Assembly (NCBI GenBank): GCA_963930775.1
Contig: OZ005689.1
Span: forward strand, 14,136,923 to 14,200,922
DNA length: 64,000 bases
Direction: 5' to 3'
From: Cliona cf. orientalis
Taxonomy: Eukaryota > Porifera > Demospongiae > Clionaida > Clionaidae
In this document: piece by piece, positions 24,866-37,063 of the stretch
Layout of the letters: every line of letters begins with the position of its first letter
How positions within the stretch are numbered: position 1 is the stretch's first letter
Position numbers and translations under genes: made by a program
Notes under the pieces: model-generated
Seen by the model: only the letters and a program-made list of their open reading frames with translations
Told to the model about the DNA's origin: nothing
Databases searched by the model: none

Positions 24866-25443
24866 TTGGGGCGAGCCTGAGCTGAGCCTCTGTTGGACTC
24901 CGGGAGTCACAGAGAGTCAAAGACAAAGCCATAGCACGATAGATCCTGAAGACCATGCACTATACATGTAAATCCAAGCACACAATGACAGTCATATGCA
25001 TAGTGCCGTGTAGCAGCATAACAGTCCCTCCACGTACGTATCTATACCCATAGCCAATAATCAAAATTATAGCGTAGCTGCCTCTATTGTCACAGGCTCA
25101 GTGAGCAGCACGTCTATCTTTATCACGTTCTTAGCTGCTCCTCGCACTGTTGAGCTGACGATGAGTTTGTCTCTCTCTCCTGCTTTGGAGCCTTACTGTA
25201 CTTCTCGATTTCGTCCAGTGTGTGCGCGATGCCAAAAAACGAGGGTAAATTGCAATTCGCTAAATTAGAACGGCATATATACAGCCCGTAGTGTCAGGCA
25301 TGAGAATGCGCAATAGACTATTTCGCGTTTATGTCCATATCTGGCTATTATAGGGTGACCGACGTACCATAATAATTATATATATATATACAATTCGCGC
25401 ATGGATGTACCATTTATGTGGGGCTCGCTCAGGCTCGCCCCAA
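24866..25443. mobile_element. MITE with TTGGGGCGAGCCTGAG termini
   Basis: Inverted termini TTGGGGCGAGCCTGAGC / GCTCAGGCTCGCCCCAA flank 578 bp with no open frame of note. A TA-rich dinucleotide run is at 25375-25390. Confidence 0.8.
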
Positions 25444-25481
25444 TTACTGGAAACTTGTAGTTACAACCTTTTGATAATCAT

Positions 25482-26160
25482 CGAGTCGGTAGACTCTATA
25501 AGTAGGGATGGCCCAGATATGCCATATAATATATAATACATTACAAATACCCAAATATCTTAAAATATGTAGTTTTGTGAAATTTCTAAATGTGAAAATC
25601 AGAATCTCCAGCAAATTATCTATCCAACAAGACTAAGATCATTCATCAAATCACTGATTGTATATGCCAGAACCAGATGTTAAAAAAATGGGCATTTCTC
25701 ATTCTTTCTTCTTTCTTTCTTTCTTTCTTTCTCATTTCCAGGGCTAACTCAAGACTGTCTGGACCTCTCACCTTACTTTTCATATAAATCCACTCTATTT
25801 TGTAGCGCGCAGTGCAGTGGCACGCTCGTTATCTCGACAGTTACGTAATAGTGGGTGTGTATGGCGCATTACAATTGGGTTTGTCTGATATGCCATTTTG
25901 TGATAATAATGTGCATGCTCGGAATGTGTTGCCATGGTGAAGTCATGTGACAGCGCCTGGCCGCGCCCTAGGCGATCGCGAGCTAGCTACCAGTGCGTGC
26001 AGCGGTGCACTGGATCGATCATGGATATGAAAGTGCAAGGCTCGAAGAGCAGTAAGGCGCTAGGCATAGGCGAGCTATTCGCTAGCGTGTGCAGCGCTAG
26101 TGCTCCGCTGGATCGATCATAGATATCATACTATCATACGAAGGCTCCGATTTCCATACC
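25482..26160. repeat. Dispersed repeat, intact copy (empty target of the MULE)
   Basis: Matches 47923-48542 continued at 60412-60465, where the large MULE is inserted. Shared words are GAGTCGGTAGACTCTATAAG, a (CTTT)n run (25700-25738), GTAGCGCGCAGTGCAGTGGC and GGCGCTAGGCATAGGCGAGC. At 26092-26115 it reads CTAGTGCTCCGCTGGATCGA uninterrupted, which is the unoccupied MULE target. Confidence 0.88.
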
Positions 26161-26254
26161 ACTTTCTGTATGATAACAGTATACATACAGTAGACACTCA
26201 AATAGCAAAATAGCTAACTTTAAGTGCACCTATTAGAAATTAAAGTTTCAATAG

Positions 26255-29028
26255 CAAGGGCGGCATAGACGGTCCGGCTGGTCCGGCAAACGCCGGACCA
26301 CTTTCAGGAGCTGTGCGCAACGCCGGACCACTTTTTGCCTGTGCGATGAGCTGGACCCCACCCACTTTATTGAGTAGGTGTGGCAACCTAGCTGTTGAGC
26401 ATGCGCATTAGTATACCTGCTCGCTGCATTGAGAGCGACCTAGCTAGGTGCCATGTGACAGAAGTAGGACATGTCGAATTGTCGTCAGCAATCGCTAAAA
26501 GAAACATTTTGTGCTGGAACAAGTACTACAGTTGAAAATGATAACGTTTCCAGCGACTCTGAACTCCGATTATCAGACAGTGACATCGCTGATACTCCCG
26601 CGCCTGAGGTTGAAATTGACCACACACCCGGTGAATTGGACATTACCGATCAACCTAGTGGTGCCTCGGGTAGCTCAACTATATACCGGGCGTAGTGATG
26701 AAGAAATGGAGATTCAACTGTTGGACAAGCCACATCAACCACGCTCTGGAGTCTTCCCCAAGAGGCAATTTGGCCAGAAGAAGCCTGAATATCGCTCTTT
26801 TAAACCCAGTTGGTTTGATAACAAGCTTTGGTCTGACTGGCTTCACTGGGAAACTAAGAATAACAGAGCGTACTGTTTTATATGTCGAAATGTGTATGTT
26901 TTGCACCAACTGACCTTGTCTAAGAATCAGGAGTCTTCCTTCATCACTTCTGGCTTTAATAACTGGAAAGACGCAACAAGAGCATTCGAGCTTCACCGCA
27001 AAAGTAGTTGCCACAGGGAAGCCTTATTAAAATGGGAGCATCGTGAGAGAGGAATCGGTATTGATCTTCAACTTCAAAGGCGATTGGCTGCAGAACAAGT
27101 TGAAGCAAGGACTTATCTACACAAGATTTTTACCTCAATTGAATATCTAGCTCGACAGGCACTACCATTACGTGGTCACCAGGAAGAGAGGGGAAATTTT
27201 TATCAATTCATGAAGCTTCGTGGAGCTGATTCTGATGGGCTGAAAAAATGGCTACAACAAAGGAGATCTTATACTTCACATGAAGTACAAAATGAGATAC
27301 TGAGAACCATGGCTCTTCAGATACAGAGATCTATTCTAAAGGATATTTGCACTAGCATGTGGTTTTGTGTGAGTGCTGATGAGACAGTGGATATTTCCCT
27401 GATTGAACAGGTACATGGTATTGCTATTACAAATCTAATTATCATTATGGTTTCAATGCACTGCTCTTTATCCACAGCTCACAGTATGCATTAGATATGT
27501 GTGCCCACACACATTTGAAGTCTTTGAAGACTGTATAGGCCTCTACGCTACTGACAGAACGGATGCTGGTAATTTGACACAACTTATCAAGGATGTCTTG
27601 GTCCGCCTTTCTCTTCCTTTGGAACACTGCCGTGGTCAGTGCTACGATGGTGCTAGCAACATGTCTGGTCGACGTTCTGGTGTTGCAGCACGAATCCAGC
27701 AGGAGGAACCAAGAGCTCTCTATGTTCATTGCATGGGACATTCCCTCAATCTTGCTGTACAGGACACTTCTTGTTCTGTAAAGGTCATGGCTGACACATT
27801 TGACACTGTTCTTGAGGTGGCAAAAGTGTTTAAGTACAGTGCAAAAAAGAAAGCCATGCTATTGAAGCTAAAAGCAGACCTGTCACCTGAAACTATGGGA
27901 ATAAGGTCATTGTGTCCTGCTCGCTGGACAGTGCGAGCTGAATCACTAAGGTCTGTTATTTTGAATTATTCAGTGATCCACTCGGTCTTGGAAGAGATAA
28001 TTGAAGAATACAGGGGAAATTGAGAAGCTACTTCCCAGGCCAGAGGGATTATGGTTACCATGGAAAAATTTTCCTTCCTGTTTGGAGTAGTGATTGGAGA
28101 GAAGTTGTTTAGCATCACAGACACACTAAGCAAAGCTCTTCAAAGGAAGACTATGTGTGCTATGGAGGCCAAAAGGCTTGCTGCTGTTACTCTTGCCAGC
28201 CTTAAAGAGCAGAGAAATGACAGCCATTTCGACAAGATTTGGGAAGAATTGCTAGCTAAGGCTGATGAGTTTGACTGTGAAGAACCAGCGCTTCCACGCA
28301 GGAGGAGAGCACCAAAGTGCATTGATGAAGCCAGTAGTACAACACATTTTGATGCAACACCAGAAGATATGTATCATAGGTACTATTTTGAAGTCCTTGA
28401 CACACTTATTGGTGAAATTGAGCACCGATTTGAGTCATCTTCTTTTACCTTCTATGCCAAGGTAGAAAATGTTTTGGAGAATGCTGCCATTGGGAAGAGC
28501 GTTTCTACCAGAGATGTCGGAGTAATAGTAGAGCATTTCAAGGAAGATTTGGTAGAATCGGACCTATTAACGGAACTGAAAATGGTGAAGAATGTCTACT
28601 GTGAAAAGTCTTTTGCATACAAGGAATTTAAGGAGAAGATCGTCTTATATAAGAGCATTTTTTCACAGACATCTAGGCTATTGCAGTTGCTATTAGTCAT
28701 GCCGGCTACCTCTGTGACAGCAGAACGATCATTCTCTTCACTATAAGACATGTAAAAACGTACCTTCGCACAACAATGAAGCAAGAAAGGCTTAATCATT
28801 TAATGACAATTTACATCCATCAAGACAGAAAAATTGATATAGATAAAGCAATGAACGAGTTTATTTTATCTAACAGTGAACGCACACGAGTATTTGGAAA
28901 ACCACAACAGAAATAGTAGAATAATAATATTATAATTTTCTATATTATGTGTCCGTTGTGTATTCTAGTACTTGCAATTACACATAAACTAGTGCCGTAT
29001 CACTTTTATAACTTCTGTGCCGCCCCTG
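26255..29028 (+). mobile_element. hAT transposon, decayed, with 5-bp target duplication
   Basis: Termini CAAGGGCGGCATAGA and TCTGTGCCGCCCCTG form imperfect 15-bp inverted repeats around a hAT transposase gene. It is flanked directly by AATAG on both sides (26250-26254 and 29029-29033). The flanks are the two halves of the minus-strand LINE 3' end: removing the element and one AATAG rejoins the LINE frame FKKLLL to a stop within three codons. That independently fixes the boundaries and the 5-bp duplication. Confidence 0.88.
26471..28916 (+). pseudogene. hAT-family transposase (ZMYM1/TTF-finger type), broken
   Basis: Transposase for cut-and-paste movement of the element. The acidic N-terminus (SSDSELRLSDSDIADT) shifts frame at about 26690. 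A TTF-type zinc finger follows (CFIC ... HRKSSCH). Then the DUF4371-like core has FCVSADETVDIS, CYDGASNMSG and VHCMGHSLNLAVQD, and the C-terminal dimerisation region has PATSVTAERSFSSL. A 67-bp intron at 27411-27477 (GTACAT...CCACAG) joins SLIEQ to LTVCIRYVCPHTF in phase. Lesions are the N-terminal frameshift, an in-frame TGA at 28021-28023, and a frameshift at about 28745 after which KTYLRTTMKQERLNHLM continues to a stop at 28916. Not able to make a full protein. Confidence 0.88.
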
Positions 29029-30962
29029 AATAGTAGTAACTTTTTAAAAGACATCAAGTTATTTATACTGGTCATGTCCTCTGGTAACCCATTCCACAGG
29101 CCTAGGGCATTAGGAAAGAAGGAATGTTGATATGCTGAAGTTCTTGCCCAAGGGATTGTAAGAGAATTGTTATTAATTGATCTGTGCTGGTATGGAGTCC
29201 TCTTTGCAACGATCGGAGCATCTGGAAACTCCGTCATCTTTTTAATGATTTTAAACAAGTGACAAAGTTTCATCCGCATTCGTCTTGTCTTTATTTTGAT
29301 CTTATCAGGAGGTCATCATAATTCTCATTCCAAGATTTGAGGCACATCCTTAGACCAAATTTCTGCACGCTTTCCAGTGCATCTATCTGTAGTTTTTGCG
29401 AGGGATCCCAGACTGAGGAAGCATACTCCAGATTTGGTCTAATGATAATAAGATAGAGTTTAAGTAAGGTGACCGGATCGGAATATCCATAAAACTTCCT
29501 ATAAATCATGCCAATGAGCCTCCTATAGTCTTGTTGCAGATTGTTGTTATGTGTGGCTTCCAAGACAGGTTGTGAGAAATAATGACACCCAGATATTTGT
29601 AGGTTGTAACTCGTGAGAGTACTACTCCATTGAGATAGACTGAGATCAAATTACTTCTCTTCCTCGATAGCAGCATTACACGACATTTATTTGCATTAAA
29701 CTCCAGTAGCTTGCAAGATATAAATGAAGATATGAAATCCACATCCTTTTGAACAATGTCATAGTCACTCTGAGATTGAATGATTCGATAATAGGCTATA
29801 TCATCGGCAAACATATTTATCATACTACCTTGGGAGATGGTAGTGGCTACGTCATTGATATACATTACAAAAAGTAGTGGACCCAGCACACTTCCTTGCG
29901 GTACACCGGACACCACCGGTAGTCTATCTGAAGCCTCACCCTCAACAGTAACAAATTGAAATCTGTCAGACATGTAAGTAGTTGCTAATCCACTTTCGGA
30001 GGTAAGGATTAACGTTGAATACTTGGAGTTGATCCAGCAACAGTTGGTGTGGGATGCTATCAAAGGCTTTGCGCACATCAAAAAAAGATGACACAGACCT
30101 CGTATACTGTATAGCCGGAAATATTGGCGGGAATTAAAGTTGGCGGTTGAGCCCAAAATCGCTATTATAAGAATATTGGCGGATTTTAATTTGGCGATTG
30201 TAATATAGAACCGCCAAACCGCCAAATTTAATTTCCCGCCAAATTTTCCGGCTATACGGTATACCCATGATCAAGCGCACTGGCCCAGTCGTCAACTACC
30301 TGGATAAGAGCGGACATTGTGGAGCGATCTGCCATAAATCCCCACTGACGTGGTGAAATAGGAGCATGTTTCTTGAGATGTTCCTCCAACACTTCTTTCA
30401 CATGTCTTTCAATGATTTTTGATGAAATAGGCAAGATGGAAATGGGTCTATACGTATACCCTGCTGTGGTATCCTTCTCACTGCCGGGCTTAGGAATTGG
30501 CACCACCCTGGCCGTCTTCCACTCCCTAGGGAATTTGCCTTTTGAGATCAACATGTTGATAAGTTTAGAAAGTATTGGTGCGGTGCTATCAGCAGTCTGC
30601 TTCAGCATCCTAGCAGATATGCCATCACAGCCGGTTGATTTTGCAGTGTCTAGTTGAGCCAATAAGTCAAATACAGATGCTTCAGTGGAGAGAAGTTGCT
30701 CAGGGCAGTCTTCAGGAGGCATTTCCTGTTCATGGTTGTGAGAACACTGCGCTAGAGGAGGACAATTTTGATTATAACAACTATAGAAGAAATTATTGAG
30801 AGCATTGGCTTTGTCTCTGATATTCAGTGTAGGAATGGTTGAGGTGGTATTATTTAAAATTTTCATGGTTTTCCAAAACTCCTTATTGTTCGCCTGATTC
30901 AGTTTGCCAAAAAATGCTCGTTTACTCTCATGCAATAGAGACACAACTTTATTCTGCATTGA
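29029..30962 (-). mobile_element. Non-LTR retrotransposon (Jockey/CR1-like), 5'-truncated
   Basis: Minus-strand reverse transcriptase with no endonuclease domain, so it is 5'-truncated at about 30962, where an unrelated repeat (GGGGCGTGGC) begins. Frames give SRAFF-type linker, CDGISARMLK, YRPISILPISSKIIERH, FDVRKAFDSIPHQ, GVPQGSVLGPLLFVMYIND, the catalytic FADD, then the thumb (YKYLGVIISHNLSWKPHI) and HSFFPNALGLWNGLP. It is interrupted by a 157-bp MITE at 30105-30261 and its last codons lie beyond the hAT insert (below 26254). A T-run frameshift near 30085 and further frame breaks at 30000 and 29510 show it is dead. Confidence 0.88.
30105..30261. mobile_element. 157-bp MITE inside the LINE reverse transcriptase
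   Basis: Inverted ends TACTGTATAGCCGG / CCGGCTATACGGTA with GGCGG-rich arms; flanked by TA on both sides. Removing the element plus one TA restores the alignment of the LINE to its relative at 50.5 kb (one residue between LDHG and EVC), except for one extra T in the following T-run. Confidence 0.85.
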
Positions 30963-31099
30963 GGGGCGTGGCCGCAGTACGAATTTTGACACTGCTCCCA
31001 TTAAGCTTCCACTTAATTACACTGGACAGAAGATGGCATTGATAAATTACACTAAGTACAATAAAAAAAAAGAACTGAAACAAGTATAAAAAATAACTG

Positions 31100-31440
31100 A
31101 TTAAAATTGAAGGATGAAGTAGGGATGGCAGGATCAAAAAGTACATAAACAAGAGATAATCGTATCCACTATACATCCCTAGCTTGCTTTTTGAGGGGTA
31201 CAAAAATAATCAGTAATAATACGATTGAATCAAACTGATAAACTCGAATCATTATGACAACTAGGGAATAACCTGAATATCTCCCACATACCACACTCAA
31301 CAAACACGTCGACATTAATATCTAGGTGCATAATAGTCGAGAATAGCAAGCGTAGGGATGTATAGTAGATACGATTATCTCTTGTTTGTGTACTTTTTGA
31401 TCCTGCCATCCCTACTTCATCCTTCAATTTTAATCAATTG
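31100..31440. mobile_element. MITE family with AGTAGGGATGGCAGGATCAA arms (copy 1)
   Basis: Long inverted arms: AATTGAAGGATGAAGTAGGG on the left, CCCTACTTCATCCTTCAATT on the right, with inner AACAAGAGATAATCG pairs. The second copy at 60775-61130 shares the arms and also the 110 bp upstream (TGATAAATTACACTAAGT), so both may lie within a larger repeat. A solo end is at 14735-14820. Confidence 0.8.
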
Positions 31441-31648
31441 TTTTTTATACTTGTAATATTATTATTGGTTAAAAATTACTGTGAGTATAGGAGTATAGCA
31501 AAAAATAAGGCTAGCTAGCGTGATTTCTATCAGAGACTTCTATCTGGAAATGAATCAATGTTCATAATAATATTATAAAATTGCCATACAATAATAATTA
31601 TCAATTATTGATAATTATTTTCATCATGATGTTCATATCTTCATGCAG

Positions 31649-31989
31649 CCAAAATGATTAAGGTCGACTATTATGTAGAGCCTCAAGGAAATCCTGTGAG
31701 CCCGGTATCTGTATCGATTCCAGTCAATGGAAGTGCTTTACAAGTTATGGAAGGCGCTGCCAATAGATACGGAACAAATTACTATTTCACTTCTAAATAC
31801 TATGGAAAATATCATGGATTTGAAACTTTGACGATTGACGGGATTCCTCATGATGACGCACACTACTGGGAGTTTCTTATTAAGTCTCCTAATGGATCCA
31901 TCGAGCGCCCTGAGGTTGGTATTTCTGCCTATAAATTTTCAATCCCAGGATATGGAATGATCATGCGTCTGAAGGAGAAATTAAAATGA
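31649..31989 (+). CDS. DUF4430-like protein, final exon
   Basis: The exon starts after a TTCATGCAG acceptor at 31648 and ends at TGA 31987-31989. The protein (MIKVDYYVEPQGNP, NGSALQVMEGAAN, FTSKYYGKYHGFETL, IDGIPHDD, YWEFLIKSPNGS, GISAYKFSIPGYGMIMR) is clearly paralogous to exon 3 of the gene at 22254-23887 but ends shortly after the domain. Its acceptor phase is the same as that paralogue's exon 3. I could not locate the upstream exon; a start at the internal ATG 31654 is the alternative. The domain resembles transcobalamin-like C-terminal modules; the ligand is unknown. Confidence 0.7.
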
Positions 31990-33030
31990 TTACATAAACT
32001 AATTCCTAACCTAATCAATTATTAGGCTATTATTCTTCTTTAATAATTTATTATCACAACATTATTCCATTAATTTTAGTAAGAAAAATTTTGGTCATCA
32101 ATAATAAATTAAAATTAAAATTAATAAAAGGGCTCAGAAGTAAAGTGGTCTAACCCAAAATTGAAGCTGTGGAATTGTCCAAATAGCACAAAAATTGGAT
32201 AAAAACTGTATACTAAGGACTGGTTTTAATTGCGTAGTTTAATGATAATTGCGCTCTAGTCAAGTCAGGCCAAATTGCGAATCCAATAATTGCGATGGAT
32301 GACCCCGTACCGTACTGTAGTATACGTGCACGTGAATCTATTATGATTGTGAAATGTAGAAAAACTTGCAATTCGCAATTAAAACCTGATCTATGTATGG
32401 TACTTCACTTTACCAAATTGTCCAAAATTCCAAAATTATGAAACTTTAGCTTCTTCTGAAACACATTGTAATGATATTTTCACGATTAGGGGAAGATTTG
32501 TGGGTTAGACCACTTTACTTCTCAGCCCTAATTTATTCAGCCACGAATAAGGCTTGATATGAATTTATGGGTGACATCGACACACAGACACAGATATGCA
32601 CTTACAATCCACTTTCAAAAACCCAAAGATGAGATTGTGTTCAAGTTCTCCCTCAGTAACAAACAGATGTTGATTAATTGATGAGAAAGTCTAAGAATAG
32701 AGGGCCTACTCACATATCTACCTGATGCAGCATGTGACACGCATAAAGATTGATGAACTCGTCCAGGATCTTCGAGAACCAGGAGCATGAATTTCCAGAG
32801 CAGAATACTCAAGAGCTTACCAGGAAGATATAGGAATATATGATGTAGCGGTTGTTAGCTACTCGAATAAAAAGTCGTTGAGCAAATTAAGAAAGACATA
32901 GAAGCTGGAGTTGTGATTTCTGAACTCCAGCCTCATTGCCACTATATAGCTAGATCTTGCTCATACCAGCTCACAGCCACAGTTACAAATGAATGCACTT
33001 GAGTGCAGAACCCTCACCGCTACATGCATG
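31990..33030. other. No supported gene
   Basis: AT-rich. At 32125-32525 short inverted words (GGGCTCAGAAGTAAAGTGGTC and the complement of GGTTAGACCACTTTACTTCT) bracket 400 bp, suggesting another MITE at about 32130-32528. A weak minus-strand exon-like stretch (LLWKFMLLVLEDPG) is at 32700-32815, without further support. Confidence 0.5.
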
Positions 33031-33035
33031 CATAA

Positions 33036-33395
33036 TGCACCTGTCAACGTTATGCTCTCCCGCTCCATACTAGGGGATTTGTCAATGATATCATTTCAAT
33101 TGCCCCAGGGTCGGAGCAATATTATTTGAAGTCAAATGCCCTATTAATATTCAGTACCTAGCGTATCCTAGGGGAACATAGGGGATTTGATTGCATTCAT
33201 GCTGCTTATGTTATGACATGGCAATCTTAGTCTCATGAGCGACACCTTCTAGTTTACGAATAGTTTACGTTATTGTGCACGGAAAAATAAAAAATTTATG
33301 CCCCACCCTAGATCCAGTTTCTCCTGTAAGAAACCCTTGGTACCCCTTGGTTTCGCGTGGGAGGGGGATAATGGAGCATGCCATTGACAAGTGCA
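33036..33395. mobile_element. Tourist/PIF-Harbinger-like MITE, copy 1
   Basis: Inverted termini TGCACCTGTCAA.. / ..CCATTGACAAGTGCA, flanked by TAA on both sides (33033-33035 and 33396-33398), the 3-bp TWA duplication typical of PIF/Harbinger. 360 bp, non-coding. The second copy is at 39563-40912. Confidence 0.85.
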
Positions 33396-33399
33396 TAAC

Positions 33400-34310
33400 T
33401 CATTCATGGTAACTCAATCATGGTAAGGCCATATTAAGAAATCAGTAACGTAGTACTTGATTCTGATCCACCTTTTTCCAAAAAAATGTGGCGGGAGAAG
33501 GCATTAATTTTTATAAAGTTTTTATTCTATATTTAGTCTATATAATTATTATAGTCTAAGAAAAGAGGTATCTGGAGCATAACTAGAATAATAAAGTGTC
33601 TAAATAATTGGTAAAGGGTCGCTAGTGCGCACGCGCAATAGCAATAATTTAAAAGCAGTTGTCGCCGGCATGTTGCAAAGTTTGACTCACGGCAGCTATA
33701 ATATCAGTGTAATTAATTTTGATGCACCACATACTGATATCAGATCAATTATTTGTAGCTATAATGCATGTTGCAAGGCCATTGCAAGATATAAGAGAAA
33801 ATCTAAGAACAGACTCAGTTTAATAATAATAATAATTATTATTATTATTAATTTTGCTATAATATCTGCCTAATCATAACTTCATGTTTCATTTACGTAG
33901 TGATCTTATGCATGGCTCATTGCGTGATTGCAGTGTTCTGACTGGACTATTCAGCGCACGTTCGATGCTAGTACTGCCAGTATATAGAGCTTAATTTGTA
34001 ATTTAATTTTAGTGATTTCATTGTGGGTGGTTTGGTTGTCGTGATGTGCTTGTGGGTTCCATTGAGCTGTAATGAAGCATACATTTGAATATTTGGACAG
34101 GATGAGGAGTTTCTAGGATTTTTTATAAAACCCACATTGTCCACCTATAGTTCTGCATTGCAACGTTGATGACGAGGTCCAATGAGGGCGAAATTGTTAC
34201 ATGCAGCTATCATATCTGCTTTGAAGCTGAAAGTTCACACATTAGCTACTGCAAATTTCTAAGGAAAGGTGCATCATGCAGTAACTGTGGTAGTTGCATA
34301 AATCAGATGG
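33400..34310. repeat. Dispersed repeat R1, copy 1
   Basis: No gene supported. Words such as TGCATGTTGCAAGGCCATTG, GACTGGACTATTCAGCGCA and TGACGAGGTCCAATGAGGGC recur at 47560-47920, 61140-61990 and 63180-64000. A short frame from 34166 is shared with 61698, so a fragment of an unknown element protein cannot be excluded. An (ATT)n tract is at 33825-33852. Confidence 0.7.
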
Positions 34311-34500
34311 GTGAAGATTTTTGTCTCTATAGCTCACACATGGTTTATCTCAGAGATCGACTTTGGATTTGGTATGTGATCAGCACTTGACTAGAGCTAC
34401 CAGTCGACACAAGGAGGTGGTCATAGCTCTTTCCATTCCTGAGATACAGGCCTAGGCGTCTGATTATATGTGGTGGCTGATATTTGATTGCTGACTCTAA
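34290..34500. repeat. Solo arm of the 987-bp foldback element
   Basis: Matches one arm of the foldback at 39625-40611 (GAGCTACCAGTC, CTCTTTCCATTCCTGAGATA, GCTGATATTTGATTGCTGAC) with no opposite arm nearby. Confidence 0.75.
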
Positions 34501-34889
34501 TTAAAACTGGTACTTGGATACTTGCAGGTATTGTTGACGATCGATGACTATCAATGTATGTAATGTGTCTACTACACTAGCTAGCAAACTACTTTTCTGA
34601 TTGGCTTACCACAAGAGTGGACCCATATAAATGTGTACCTTTTATGGACAATCGTATAGTAATACAGTAGACTCTCTATTAACGGACACTCTAATGGACA
34701 GTCCTACAATGCATGAAAATTGCCATGATTCTATCATTGGAAGATTTTAGTGACATCTCCCATGATCCTAATAATTATTATCATTTACGTGACTTCACCC
34801 ATGATTCATGGGGACATTTTACAACATAATAATTATGTAAAACCATTCCTGTAATAAACATGTTTTTATTCAGAGAAGATATTACACAA

Positions 34890-35150
34890 GTACTTTGACC
34901 TGTCGTAAAATCTTCCCATATAAATAACACTATCTTCTGGGGAGATTAATATTTTAACTGTGACCTTTAATCTCACGTAAAATCTTCACTATTACTATGT
35001 ACACTTGAGGGATGATTTTACTGTTGCAAACTAACCTCGATCCACATAGCACACCTTTGACCTCACATAAAATCTTCCCATATAAATGACACCACCAAAC
35101 AATGAACAGGAGAGGTTTTATCTGTGACATTTCACCTCATGTAAAATCAA
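34890..35150. repeat. Degenerate tandem GTAAAATCTTCCCATATAAA repeat
   Basis: Four spaced copies of a TGACCTCACGTAAAATCTTC-like unit (about 34895, 34965, 35050, 35135), the first and third followed by CCATATAAATGACAC. No coding potential. Confidence 0.65.
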
Positions 35151-35997
35151 TTTTACGATTCTACTGTAACATAATACTATAATTATAGGAGGGCAACCTA
35201 TCATAGTTACTACCTGAAGTATGTGATGAATGACCTTTGAACATGGCAGCACTATCGAGAAATAGTTTATATAAAAGGTCTCCTGTGTAAGTTTTTACAC
35301 CTCATATTGATTTGGACAGCTCATTCAATCGTTCATTAACCCTCGGCGCATTTGAAGATATTTCCATTTTGGGAGTGTGCTCAGAATGAAAAGTAGTAGC
35401 TGTAGACAAGGTCTAGCAAATTAATGATGGTGATAGCAATCTACCATGTAATTGGTTGCTCTGCTGATTAAGGATGACCATCTTGTTCAGCTAATGAATG
35501 TATTCTGCATGATTATCACACCCTTAGCTATAATTAAAGTTTCTCCCATAAAAATTGTACATCGTTCTCTAACTAGCTACGTCGTCACGTTTTCTAAACT
35601 TCATACATTTAATTATTGTACTTATCCCATGAACGGTTACCATTGTCATTGTGTCACTCACAGCTTTCATAATCCGATGGACATAGATAGCTAGTTATTT
35701 AAAGTATCCATAACAGATTAATTAATTATAGCTAGTCTAGTTGTCTGTAGTATGGATAGCATGGCCAAGTCCATATACGTCTGCATGTGACAAAGCACCC
35801 GAGTCATCCTACATGCTATAAGTGCATTATAGCAAAAAAAAAAAAAAATCCAAAGCTGAAATTATTGACTGCATGCGTGACATTGTGTGTATCTACAAGT
35901 GAGGAAATGCTAGGTATTTCTAGAATTGCTCTTAACGAGAATTGTCATGGAACAAATTGTGCAATAACACTGCATTGTATACCTGTAAGTCTTGCCA

Positions 35998-36715
35998 AGT
36001 TTCTTAACAGTATTGAATCTGCAGCTGTCCAACTCAATCCTGCAGAGTAAGAACTGACTTATAATTTAATCCGCTTGTCACTATATTATACACCACCAGT
36101 AGAACATCACCATGCAAGTTTTATTCCGGACATTGCCACGAATGTTAAATCATACAAGCTTGCTTAATACCTGCAGGAACCGGCAAGATTGCAACAGGTG
36201 CTCCTGTAAATTTGTAGGTGCAGATGGACAATACTTCAAGGGACGCAAAGTAGAAATAAGAAGTGAGGTAGAATCACTTGCAAACAAAGACTTTGACAAT
36301 CGAATTGAATCTATACAAACCCAGGGGGACTGTAGGTGGTTAGCATATCAAGGCCCTAACTTTGAAGTCTATACATATATTTTGGAATCCAGCAAGTATT
36401 ATTCAAAACCATCATCATGGGGTGGACGCGCCAATGAAATATGGGACACCAGCAATAATCCTTTTTCGATATGGACACTTTGGGGGACGTATGGAGGTCC
36501 TGGAAGATAGTAATGATGATCTATCAAGCATTGATTTCAATGATGCTACAAACAGCTTTATCATCACTGGAGGCACTTGGACGCTCTTTGAGAATCCAGG
36601 CTATACCGGCTATGGCGAGAGTTTTGGAGTGGGAGACTACCCTAATGCTGCAGTTACCCTAGCTCATGTTGGTGGCTATGGAGTAGTCAGCTCCGTCAGG
36701 AAAGAAAACTGACAA
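35998..36715 (+). pseudogene. Chimeric beta/gamma-crystallin copy F, broken
   Basis: Exon 1 keeps only its last 49 bases (to donor at 36046). The signal-peptide part and about 500 bp before it are deleted, with a CTTG microhomology at the join (GTAAGTCTTGCCAAGTTTC). Exon 2 starts at 36177. A 26-base deletion at about 36441 removes SSVRPLPPS and shifts frame. The first part matches A/C copies (GADGQYF), but the end (VRKEN, stop) and the downstream flank match copy B, including its foldback element. So this copy is a recombinant of the two types and is non-functional. Confidence 0.85.
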
Positions 36716-37063
36716 TGAGAGCTCATCAGCACCAAGTTTAAGTTAATAATTTGAACTGTGAACTCCGGAATTGAATAATGATTAGCGTGTACCTAGCTAT
36801 AGTTATCACTTAAGAATTAGACTAATCTGGGAAATAAACGATATCTCTTAGGCTAGCTGGCAGTTTGTAATAGTTTTGGATTTGTAGCAGCATTTTTTTT
36901 GTTGATATAATTATATGTCTTAGCAAGTAATTAAAAAAAAAAAAAGTTGAAAGTAAGCACAATCTGACTCGAACCCTATAGTTACTACAATAAATACAGT
37001 ATAAATTTATTATGCTAGCTATTTTTAATTGTAGCACACTGCGCCTATAAAAAGCTTAATTAA

